Source: Campylobacteraceae bacterium
Lineage (GTDB): Bacteria > Campylobacterota > Campylobacteria > Campylobacterales > Campylobacteraceae
Direction of reading: 5' to 3'
NCBI GenBank assembly: GCA_031282125.1
Contig: JAITEH010000162.1
Span: 1 to 5,590 of the forward strand
DNA: 5,590 bases
Shown here: piece after piece, positions 1 through 5,590 of the stretch
How the letters are laid out: each line of letters opens with the position of its first letter
Position numbering within the stretch: position 1 is the first letter of the stretch
Notes under the pieces: generated by a model
The model's database searches: none
What the model was told of the DNA's origin: nothing
Seen by the model: the letters and a program-made list of their open reading frames with translations, nothing else
Program-made: the position numbers and the translations under genes

Positions 1-360
1 TATCCTTGCCGTTTGCATGGTAAGAGTGCTAGCCCCCGAGACTATTTTGCCATCATACAGATTTTGCGCGGCGGCTCGCATGATGGAGAGAGGATTGATA
101 CCAAAATGATAGTAAAACCATCTGTCTTCATAACCAAGCAAAGCCTCTATGTAAGCGGGCGATACGTCTTTAATCTCGACAGGATAGCGCCATACGCCCT
201 CTTCATCGGCAAACCTCCAAAGCGGAGTATTGTCGCTTGCGACTACTATCCTTGACATTTGCGCCTCTTTTAAAGGCAGCGGGAAAAGTTTGTCCAGTAT
301 AAACAGCGCAAGCGGCGTAAAGATAAGAAAGAAAAGAGAAATTTTTAGAAATTTTTTCAA
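1..360 (-). CDS. pbpC: Penicillin-binding protein 1C, N-terminal part (3' end beyond window)
   Basis: Partial gene: 120 codons, read by translating the minus strand to the window edge. PBP1C is an inner-membrane peptidoglycan synthase with a periplasmic glycosyltransferase (GT51) domain, then a transpeptidase domain and usually a C-terminal PBP1C-specific domain. Only the beginning is here. Seen: a basic start (MKKFLK), one membrane segment at about residues 7-26, then a stretch typical of PbpC (LWRFADEEGVWRYPV, residues 47-61). The GT51 motifs follow: Glu78-Asp79-Arg80 with Trp81-Phe82 and His85 (EDRWFYYHFGINP), where Glu78 is the expected catalytic acid, and GASTLTMQ at 109-116. Ala110 replaces the more usual Gly. 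The start is TTG at 358-360: no in-frame ATG precedes the membrane segment, and GGA lies 6 bases upstream. The first in-frame ATG (Met35) would delete the membrane anchor. It lies 36 bases after the A2M gene on the same strand, so probably in its operon; the pairing supports wall repair after protease attack. Identification is firm; the exact start is less sure. Confidence 0.95.
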   Translation of the reverse strand, partial: MKKFLKISLFFLIFTPLALFILDKLFPLPLKEAQMSRIVVASDNTPLWRFADEEGVWRYPVEIKDVSPAYIEALLGYEDRWFYYHFGINPLSIMRAAAQNLYDGKIVSGASTLTMQTARI

Positions 361-376
361 AAGATATCCATGTTTT

Positions 377-394
377 AGGGGGTTTACACCCCCT
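377..394 (-). other. Intergenic hairpin with GNRA-type tetraloop between A2M gene and pbpC
   Basis: On the minus-strand transcript, AGGGGGT pairs with ACCCCCT (7 base pairs, five of them G-C) around a GTAA loop, which in RNA is a GNRA tetraloop. It begins three bases after the A2M stop codon and ends 17 bases before the TTG of pbpC. The following bases are TAAAACATGG, not a T-run, so it does not look like an intrinsic terminator. More likely roles are stabilising the upstream mRNA 3' end, marking a processing site, or tuning pbpC translation. The structure is clear in the sequence; the role is inference. Confidence 0.6.
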
Positions 395-396
395 TG

Positions 397-3300
397 TTAT
401 TTAACCGTAAGTTTGTTCGCGCCTTTTCCTATAGCAAAAATCTCAGGAGCGTACATGGACTCTACATACGCGGAAGGAACGGTATAAACGCCGGGGCTCA
501 CTGCGCGCGCAAGATACACAAGCGTAGCAGACTCATACCTGCCGACTTCAACAGCCGCTATATATCTGTCATCTCTAAACTCTTGATGGAGTATAGACGT
601 TTTGGCAAGTCTGTCCGCTAAATCTCTGTTTGTCTTTAACGCTTCGCTGTCGCTTAAACTTACGCTGCTGTGTCCTAAATTTTGATTTTCAAGCTCCAGA
701 CCTGCGGGCAGCAGATCCACCACAAGCGCGTCCGAAATTCTCTCAAGATCAGTTTTTACCTGCAAAGCTACGACTATCAAATCTCCGCTTTTTAGCTCGC
801 TTAATGTTGTGCTTTTGCCCTCAAGCGTATAGTAAAATCTCTCGATTGTTATATTGTTTGAGACGGCGGCTGGGGCGGATTTTGGATAGCCTGTGATATC
901 TATCGTAGCAAATATCGTCGTATCGGCGCTGTGTTTGATGCTTTGTATCGCTTTAAGCGCGGTTAAATCCAACGCTTTTGCAAAAGCTTTATCGCCTGCT
1001 TTTATCGTCTCTTTTTTGCCGTTTGCATCGATAACTGCCTGCCAAGCGGACTCTTTTGCATTCATGAAGTGTCTGCCCGCTAAAAATATAGCGTTTCTAT
1101 CCTGCGTGGAGAAATATCCTTTGGATTTGACGAGTTCCGACAAGGATAGAGCGATTTTGGCACGGCTTTCAGGCAGTAAGTTGTGTTCGTACAGCAAAGA
1201 TAGTACCAAAGCCATGTCTCTCACGTTGCTTCCGTAATTGCCGTACCAGTAATATCCGTCATATTTTGAACTAAATAGTACGGCTTTTTTCAAAAGATTG
1301 TCGGCTCGTTCGTTGTCTCCCGCAAGCTTTAACGCTATGCCAAGCTGGGCTAAGGCAAGAGAGGATTGCTTATCGTCAGCCAAATCGTAAAGCCGTCTTA
1401 AGTTTCCGAGATTTGCCTTTTGTTCGCGTGCCAATACAAGCGCCGCATAGCTTTTAACTGCGAAATTTGTATAATCAAAACTGTCGCTGTAGCCGTAATC
1501 AATATTTCCGCTGTTTATGTAGTATTGAAGTCTTTCTATAGCTTTGCCTAAAGCCTCCTGCGGCACATAATACCCCTGCTGTTTGGCTCGCAGTAAAAAG
1601 TCCGTCACATAAACGCTCGCCCAATGCGCTTCATGAGAGTCCGAATCCCAAAATCCAAAACCGCCGCTTGATTTTTGCATGCCAAGCAGTCTTGTGATGC
1701 CTTTTTCTACATTTTTCTTGCGCTCTTCATCGTTTGAAGTTCTGATGCCCAAAGCTTGAAGCTGGTCGGATGAGGTATAAATAGACGGATATATGCCGCT
1801 TGTAGTCTGCTCTACGCATCCGTAAGGATAAGCGAACAACTCTCTTATCGCCTGCGCGAAATTTATAGGCGGCATGGAGCTTATGGATATGCTCGCCTCC
1901 ACCGCTCTTTCGTCAAGGTTTTTGTAGCCCTCTTCAAAATCGCTTGGTTTGATAACGCCGTCTTTCTTTAACTCTTTAAATAGTTTAAAAGAAGCCGCAG
2001 GGTAGGGCGGTCTAACTCCTATAGTCCAACTTCTCTCTACATTTTTTATAGATTTGCCGTCTCCAGTTACTTTTACCGTTACCGTGCCGCTTCCAAAGCC
2101 GCTTTTAGCGGATATGGGTATATAAACGACCTTTTTTTGTTTATCGTCAAGCGTTACCGTCTCTTCTTTAGAACCGTCCAAAAATCCTAAAGCCGTTACG
2201 GTTACTTTGAGGTTTTGCTTGAGTCCTGAGAGGTTGTTCAAATCAAGCGCAAGAGTGCTTTTGTCTCCGCTTGCCAAAAACCTCGGATGGTTCAGCTCTA
2301 CCACAAGAGGAGAAGCCGCGATGACTTTTTGCTCGCTGCTGCCGTAATCCTCGTCGCTCCAAACCTGCGTCATGAAGCGAAGTTCGCCGTTGAAGTCGGG
2401 GATATCAAACCAAACTTCAGCTTCGCCGTTTTCGTTAAGCGTTACGGGTTTGGACTGCATGGCGACCAACAGAATTTTTGTAAGAGGTTTTTTGCCCATT
2501 GATTTTGAAAGAGCCGCATCGCCGCCGAACTTCACAGAGGCGCTTTTGCCGCCGCCTTCTATGAGGTTGCCGTACACATCGTATATATCTACATTCCAGC
2601 CTCGTTTAGCGAAAAATGTACCGAATGGGTCTGGGGTTTGGAAGTCGGTTATACTCAAAATACCGCTGTCCACCGCAGATACGATAGCCGTAAATTTTTT
2701 GCCTTTTTGTTTTTCGGTCAAATTGGCTTTGAGCAATACTTTCACTTTCTCTTTAGGGGCTATTTTGTCAGGGATTTGCAGCGCTATGTCAATCTTTCTA
2801 TCGTCTCTGTAAAGCGGAAGATGCAGTAAGCCCACAGCTCTTTTTGGAGTTATGTGGAGGTTTTTGTTGCCCTCTTTGATGATAGTTGCCGTTATATAGA
2901 TATCATGATTTGCCCACTCTTTATTGACAGGTATTTGAATGACGTTATTTTTTTGATTTATGCGTATATTCTGCCACCACAAAATGCCGTCGTTTGTCTC
3001 GACGCTTAGGTAACCGCTTCCGCTCTCAAGCGCGTCGATAGTAACTCTTGCCATCTCGCCCGCTTTGTAGCTTGCTTTGTCAATTTTCAGTTTTATCTGC
3101 TCGGGTCTTGTTTCGCCTCCAGCGCTCTCCTGCCATCTGTATCCTGCGTAAAAGCGCACGCTGCTTACCGCGCCCGTCTCTTTATCCATAACTTCAACTA
3201 TATAAGACCCCCACTCTACGTCAAATCCGACGGTTGCGCTTTTGCCTTTTTGGGTCGATACTTCGATACTCTCCATGTTGATATATTTGACGCTGTAGTC

Positions 3301-5298
3301 ATATCCCCAGCCCATATCGCCGTAATACCAGTAGTAATTCTGCCTCTCTTTTATGAGAGTTACTTTCAGGTTATTTTTGGCAAGTTTTTCGCCGTTTTTG
3401 TTGGTAAAGACGATTTCAAATTCTGCGCGCGAATCTTCATCTACGGAAAACTCGTTTTCATATCTGCTATTTTTGTAGTTATAGACTTTTTTTACGCCAA
3501 AATTTGGTTTTATCGCAGGAAGTTCCTTGCTTGGCCAGACGGCTTGCGTTATAGTTCTTGTCACAGGGCGTCCGCCTGATTCTAAAAGGCTTGCTTCAAA
3601 TACAACATTGACGGGTGAGTTGATGCTTCCCCATGAGTTTTCCACCTCTATGCGCGCCTTTCCGTCTTCATCCAAAGTGGTATCTATATATTTTAGATAT
3701 CTGTCCAAATCCTCCTCTTTTAAAGAGCCGAAATAAAACCCTTGCAAAGAGCTGGGTGCATTTCTTAAAGGTCTCATTTTTATGTCGCCGATTAGTCTAT
3801 TGCCGCCTGCGCTCGCTCCGTATAGATATTTGCCATACACATCAAAAACCGCATTGCTTGTTTTACTTAGCGGCTCGTTGCTTACGGTTACTTCCAGAGC
3901 CATTTTTTCAGGCATGAAGTCTTCTACTTTGAAGTTATAAAAGCGGTAGTTGCCGTCTCCAAGGTCAAATCTGAATTTCCAATTGCCCACAGGAGCGTTG
4001 TCGGGCAGTGCGTATTCGTATTGATAAAATCCGTCGTTACCCTGCCATGTGAACGTCTTGGCTATTTTATTGTCTGCTTGCAAAACATCTACTTTTATAG
4101 GCTGCTGTGTTACGCGTTTGCCGTCCGCGTCTCTCAACACGGCGTTTACAAGCACTTTCTCATCTGGTCTATACAAATCTCTCGGACCAAACGCAAAGAG
4201 CGTTTTGTCAAAATTTTTAACCCCTGCGATGCCAAAATCAGCCAAATCCAAAGCGCCTTTGCTAAGATAGATAAAGCTGATTTTGCCATTTTTTTCGGCA
4301 AGCAGGACATTTGCGTTTGATAGATATCCTATATGCAGATAACCTCTAATGTTAGTTTTTGCTTCGGTGATAATTCTGCCTTTTTCATCTAAAAGTTTGA
4401 TGTTGACATCCGCCATCGCACTGCCCGTTAGATTTTGCGTGAAAATATCATAGCCGTTCTCGTTTTTATGCGCTATGACGCCGATATCCGTAACGGTAAA
4501 AATAGTCGTCGGAATGCTGTATGAAGAGTACTCGCCGAGCTTCTTTAACACGGCTATATAAATGCCGTTGCTTTTTAACTCTTTTATATTTTTTATCGGC
4601 AGCAGTACATTTTCTCTTACATTTTTTCTAGCGTTAAGAGTAAATCTTCCCGAATACACAAGCTCCGCGCCGTTTTTCAAAAATCTCTCCAAAGAGTATG
4701 TGTAAGACGAGGTTTTTTTGAAGAGGATATCCAAAGCGTCAGGCAAAGACTGCGGATTGACAAGGTAAAAATCTACATCAACCTCTTTTATATTCAAAGT
4801 CGCGACCGCGATGCCGTCCGTGAAATCCGACGGAAGTAAAGATGAAGATGAGGCAAAACCCACTATCGGCTGCAGATTTTTGGTGACTAATTCGACCGAG
4901 TATCTGCCTAGGCTGCTTAACTGTTTGCCAAATGCGTTTTTGATTTTTGAGGGTTGTTCTATATGGACGATATATTTTGTGTCGGGGTCTAAATATTTGA
5001 AATATATCTCCTGTTTGTTTTTGGAAAGCTCCCATGAACCGTCCACGGTATTTGACCAATCGCGTTTATAAACGGCGATTATCTTGTTCAAATCCTGACC
5101 CTCAGCTATAGGCGTTGAGAAAGTTATAACGATTGAGCTTGAACCCTCGATACTCATCTCTGAAGTATCCAAGATATAAAAATCTTTGTTCTTATAGCGT
5201 TCATCTGGGGGCGTATTTACATTTTGCGCAAAAAGCGGTAAACTTACAGCCAAAAACATGGACACTATAAAGACCTTTAGCATGCGGACGACAGACAT
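397..5298 (-). CDS. Alpha-2-macroglobulin family protein with intact CVEQ thioester (YfhM-like)
   Basis: Complete, 1633 residues, close to E. coli YfhM (about 1650). Periplasmic protease trap: a protease cuts the bait region, the protein changes shape, and a Cys-Gln thioester binds the attacker covalently. Seen in order (boundaries approximate): Sec signal peptide 1-24 (likely cut LFA24/Q25, no lipobox Cys); Ig-like segment 47-125; early macroglobulin (MG) region 140-265; bMG3-like 266-365 from FTVTDIG; MG2 365-460 with YRPDE at 376-380 (Asp379 where Gly is usual); further MG domains to about 730, including an aromatic run (NYYWYYGDMGWGYDY); bait-region-type domain from about 731; AVDSGIL at 875-881; Gly/Lys-rich linker 914-938; A2M/MG7 signature with PDFNGELRF from 967 and PRFLASGD; helical thioester domain about 1130-1440 with YPYGCVEQ (Cys1161, Gln1164) and GGFGFWDSDSHEAHWA; C-terminal bMG10-like domain about 1470-1630 with DLLPAGLELEN (Asp1528) and ending MYAPEI. 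Start ATG5298 is set by AAGGAG 6 bases upstream; Met6 is a weaker alternative. Probably co-transcribed with pbpC. Family call very sure. Confidence 0.97.
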   Translation of the reverse strand: MSVVRMLKVFIVSMFLAVSLPLFAQNVNTPPDERYKNKDFYILDTSEMSIEGSSSIVITFSTPIAEGQDLNKIIAVYKRDWSNTVDGSWELSKNKQEIYFKYLDPDTKYIVHIEQPSKIKNAFGKQLSSLGRYSVELVTKNLQPIVGFASSSSLLPSDFTDGIAVATLNIKEVDVDFYLVNPQSLPDALDILFKKTSSYTYSLERFLKNGAELVYSGRFTLNARKNVRENVLLPIKNIKELKSNGIYIAVLKKLGEYSSYSIPTTIFTVTDIGVIAHKNENGYDIFTQNLTGSAMADVNIKLLDEKGRIITEAKTNIRGYLHIGYLSNANVLLAEKNGKISFIYLSKGALDLADFGIAGVKNFDKTLFAFGPRDLYRPDEKVLVNAVLRDADGKRVTQQPIKVDVLQADNKIAKTFTWQGNDGFYQYEYALPDNAPVGNWKFRFDLGDGNYRFYNFKVEDFMPEKMALEVTVSNEPLSKTSNAVFDVYGKYLYGASAGGNRLIGDIKMRPLRNAPSSLQGFYFGSLKEEDLDRYLKYIDTTLDEDGKARIEVENSWGSINSPVNVVFEASLLESGGRPVTRTITQAVWPSKELPAIKPNFGVKKVYNYKNSRYENEFSVDEDSRAEFEIVFTNKNGEKLAKNNLKVTLIKERQNYYWYYGDMGWGYDYSVKYINMESIEVSTQKGKSATVGFDVEWGSYIVEVMDKETGAVSSVRFYAGYRWQESAGGETRPEQIKLKIDKASYKAGEMARVTIDALESGSGYLSVETNDGILWWQNIRINQKNNVIQIPVNKEWANHDIYITATIIKEGNKNLHITPKRAVGLLHLPLYRDDRKIDIALQIPDKIAPKEKVKVLLKANLTEKQKGKKFTAIVSAVDSGILSITDFQTPDPFGTFFAKRGWNVDIYDVYGNLIEGGGKSASVKFGGDAALSKSMGKKPLTKILLVAMQSKPVTLNENGEAEVWFDIPDFNGELRFMTQVWSDEDYGSSEQKVIAASPLVVELNHPRFLASGDKSTLALDLNNLSGLKQNLKVTVTALGFLDGSKEETVTLDDKQKKVVYIPISAKSGFGSGTVTVKVTGDGKSIKNVERSWTIGVRPPYPAASFKLFKELKKDGVIKPSDFEEGYKNLDERAVEASISISSMPPINFAQAIRELFAYPYGCVEQTTSGIYPSIYTSSDQLQALGIRTSNDEERKKNVEKGITRLLGMQKSSGGFGFWDSDSHEAHWASVYVTDFLLRAKQQGYYVPQEALGKAIERLQYYINSGNIDYGYSDSFDYTNFAVKSYAALVLAREQKANLGNLRRLYDLADDKQSSLALAQLGIALKLAGDNERADNLLKKAVLFSSKYDGYYWYGNYGSNVRDMALVLSLLYEHNLLPESRAKIALSLSELVKSKGYFSTQDRNAIFLAGRHFMNAKESAWQAVIDANGKKETIKAGDKAFAKALDLTALKAIQSIKHSADTTIFATIDITGYPKSAPAAVSNNITIERFYYTLEGKSTTLSELKSGDLIVVALQVKTDLERISDALVVDLLPAGLELENQNLGHSSVSLSDSEALKTNRDLADRLAKTSILHQEFRDDRYIAAVEVGRYESATLVYLARAVSPGVYTVPSAYVESMYAPEIFAIGKGANKLTVK
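1807..1818 (-). other. Thioester motif CVEQ of the A2M protein
   Basis: Codons TGC GTA GAG CAG encode Cys1161-Val-Glu-Gln1164. In thioester-containing A2M and complement proteins the Cys sulfur and the Gln side chain form the internal thioester; both are present, so the protein should be trap-competent. Tyr1157 and Tyr1159 stand just before it, and a Tyr four residues before the Cys is, as I recall, reported to shield the thioester in the Salmonella protein. Val at the second position differs from the Leu often seen in bacterial members, a conservative change. Confidence 0.95.
2485..2559 (-). other. Candidate bait region / flexible linker of the A2M protein
   Basis: Residues 914-938 are rich in Gly, Ser, Ala and Lys (starting EGGGKSASVKF, then GGDAALSKSMGKKP), lack long hydrophobic stretches and sit between the AVDSGIL block and the A2M/MG7 signature. 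That is where a protease-accessible bait segment would be expected, about 225-245 residues before the thioester Cys. The six lysines would offer trypsin-like cleavage sites. Placement is by composition and order of conserved blocks, not by structure. Confidence 0.45.
5227..5298 (-). other. Sec signal peptide of the A2M protein, no lipobox
   Basis: Residues 1-24: a short basic part (Arg5, Lys8), a hydrophobic core (VFIVSMFLAVSL) and PLFA before Gln25, consistent with signal peptidase I cleavage after Ala24. No cysteine is present, so lipoprotein processing is not possible, unlike E. coli YfhM. The protein should be soluble in the periplasm, or tethered if cleavage fails. Confidence 0.8.
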
Positions 5299-5304
5299 TA
5301 GGGG

Positions 5305-5310
5305 CTCCTT
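5305..5310 (-). promoter_or_regulatory. Ribosome binding site of the A2M gene
   Basis: AAGGAG on the minus strand with a 6-base spacer (CCCCTA) to ATG at 5298. It is near-perfect and decides the start in favour of Met1 over Met6, which lies 15 bases further down. Confidence 0.85.
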
Positions 5311-5331
5311 GTAAAGAGTAAAAAAATAAGA

Positions 5332-5353
5332 AATTTAAGAATATCATTAAATT
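5332..5353. repeat. Inverted repeat AATTTAA-N8-TTAAATT over the A2M promoter
   Basis: Perfect 7-base arms at 5332-5338 and 5347-5353 flank the putative extended -10 of the A2M gene. The placement suits a repressor operator. All-A/T arms in AT-rich DNA arise easily by chance, so function is not established. Confidence 0.35.
5338..5346 (-). promoter_or_regulatory. Possible extended -10 promoter element for the A2M-pbpC unit
   Basis: Minus strand reads TGATATTCT: a TGn extension plus TATTCT (4 of 6 matches to TATAAT). Transcription would start near 5331, giving a leader of about 33 bases. TTGATA lies upstream but 21 bases away, too far for a standard -35, so an extended -10 promoter is the better reading. 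Any -10 call in such AT-rich DNA is weak. Confidence 0.35.
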
Positions 5354-5361
5354 GTTTAAAG

Positions 5362-5375
5362 TTTTATCAATAAAA
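5362..5375. repeat. Palindrome TTTTATCAATAAAA in the divergent intergenic region
   Basis: Six-base arms around a central CA, near the middle of the 122-base gap between the two divergent starts, upstream of both putative -10 elements. It could be an operator or activator site. Its composition is low-complexity, so it is recorded as structure only. Confidence 0.35.
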
Positions 5376-5380
5376 TGGCG

Positions 5381-5394
5381 ATTTTTTAAAAAAT
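5381..5394. repeat. Perfect palindrome ATTTTTTAAAAAAT beside the plus-strand -10
   Basis: A 14-base perfect palindrome (T6A6 core) whose right end touches the TACAAT candidate. It may affect DNA bending or melting at the plus-strand promoter. Homopolymer runs make it likely partly a composition effect. Confidence 0.35.
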
Positions 5395-5399
5395 ACAAT
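5394..5399 (+). promoter_or_regulatory. Possible -10 element for the DUF502-like gene
   Basis: TACAAT matches TATAAT at 5 of 6 positions and would give a start near 5406, leaving a leader of about 15 bases that still contains the GGGAG ribosome site. No good -35 lies at the expected distance; AT-rich sequence fills that place. Confidence 0.4.
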
Positions 5400-5410
5400 T
5401 AATTCTATAC

Positions 5411-5415
5411 GGGAG
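5411..5415 (+). promoter_or_regulatory. Ribosome binding site of the DUF502-like gene
   Basis: GGGAG with a 5-base spacer (TTTAT) to ATG at 5421. It supports that start; the stretch just upstream is noncoding AT-rich sequence. Confidence 0.7.
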
Positions 5416-5420
5416 TTTAT

Positions 5421-5590
5421 ATGCAAGAAAAAAGAACGGTATTGAAGCATTTTATCGAGAATATACTTCAGGGGCTTTTTTGGCTTTTGCCCATAGCGGC
5501 GGTAGTTTTCATACTGTTTTGGCTTTACGGCAAGGTGGACGCCTTAACTTACAAAATCTTTGGTTTTATCGGACTCCAAATCGACGGGCA
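5421..5590 (+). CDS. DUF502-like small membrane protein, N-terminal part (3' end beyond window)
   Basis: Partial: 56 full codons and two bases, running off the right edge. Seen: a polar start (MQEKRTVLKHFIEN), the stretch ILQGLFWLLPIAAVVFILFW (residues 15-34) forming one membrane helix, then a short amphipathic part with Asp40 and a second moderately hydrophobic stretch (YKIFGFIGLQI). The pattern F-x-x-x-x-x-G-x-x-x-x-x-P, then a long helix ending in W-L-x-x-x-x-D, matches my memory of the DUF502 membrane protein family, which has two helices near the N-terminus and no agreed function. It is transcribed divergently from the A2M gene and shares only the promoter region with it, so a functional link is not implied. 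A single N-terminal fragment limits certainty; another two-helix membrane protein is possible. Confidence 0.7.
   Translation, partial: MQEKRTVLKHFIENILQGLFWLLPIAAVVFILFWLYGKVDALTYKIFGFIGLQIDG

Noticed and set aside
377..394. Intrinsic terminator after the A2M gene
   Set aside because: The stem is strong, but the minus-strand transcript continues TAAAACATGG with no U-run, and pbpC follows at once.
13..1237. Several plus-strand open frames of 75-114 codons at the left end
   Set aside because: They lie antisense to pbpC and the A2M C-terminus, whose translations match known families; their own translations resemble no known domain.
2372..2812. 146-codon open frame on the plus strand inside the A2M gene
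   Set aside because: Exactly antisense to a conserved part of the A2M protein, no convincing ribosome site, and a Ser/Pro/Phe-rich translation typical of antisense shadow frames.
4778..5059. 93-codon minus-strand frame within the A2M gene
   Set aside because: Out-of-frame shadow of the A2M N-terminal region with no ribosome site or recognisable domain.
5201..5398. 65-codon minus-strand frame from a TTG, overlapping the start of the A2M gene
   Set aside because: Out of frame with the A2M gene, begins in AT-rich promoter DNA with no ribosome site; the A2M start has a near-perfect one.
1..5590. CRISPR array, tRNA, rRNA, insertion sequence or toxin-antitoxin genes
   Set aside because: No direct repeat-spacer pattern, tRNA-like or rRNA-like sequence, or terminal inverted repeats seen; nearly all bases belong to one conserved coding frame.

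Overview
The window is almost entirely one very large gene on the minus strand. It encodes a 1633-residue bacterial alpha-2-macroglobulin (A2M) with an intact thioester motif (Cys1161-Val-Glu-Gln1164). It is followed on the same strand, after 36 bases, by the first 120 codons of pbpC (penicillin-binding protein 1C), which runs off the left edge. At the right end, transcribed away from the A2M gene, are the first 56 codons of a small membrane protein that looks like the DUF502 family.

The host is a Gram-negative bacterium: A2M plus pbpC is a recognised periplasmic pair, and the A2M carries a Sec signal peptide. By eye, the coding regions have moderate GC (roughly 40-45 %). The only real intergenic region is very AT-rich, has poor -35 elements, and separates genes that are Lys/Ile/Tyr/Asn-rich. 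That style fits Campylobacterota (Epsilonproteobacteria) best, but this is an inference and no taxonomic marker is present.

Layout, left to right: pbpC 5' part (1-360, minus); a 36-base gap holding a strong GC-rich hairpin with a GTAA tetraloop (377-394); the A2M gene (397-5298, minus); a 122-base divergent promoter region (5299-5420) with several AT-rich palindromes; the start of the DUF502-like gene (5421-5590, plus).

How the genes fit together: in the established model for this pair, the A2M traps proteases that breach the outer membrane, using bait cleavage and covalent thioester capture. PBP1C, a class A-type peptidoglycan synthase, would repair the damaged wall. Here they appear to be one transcription unit in the same order as E. 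coli yfhM-pbpC. The pair is therefore known, not a new system. Points worth a second look: Cys1161 is the only cysteine in the 1633 residues; there is no lipobox, unlike the E. coli lipoprotein; the two genes share a reading frame across the stop codon, with a hairpin and a TTG start between them; and palindromes overlap the putative promoters. The long open frames antisense to the A2M gene are shadows.
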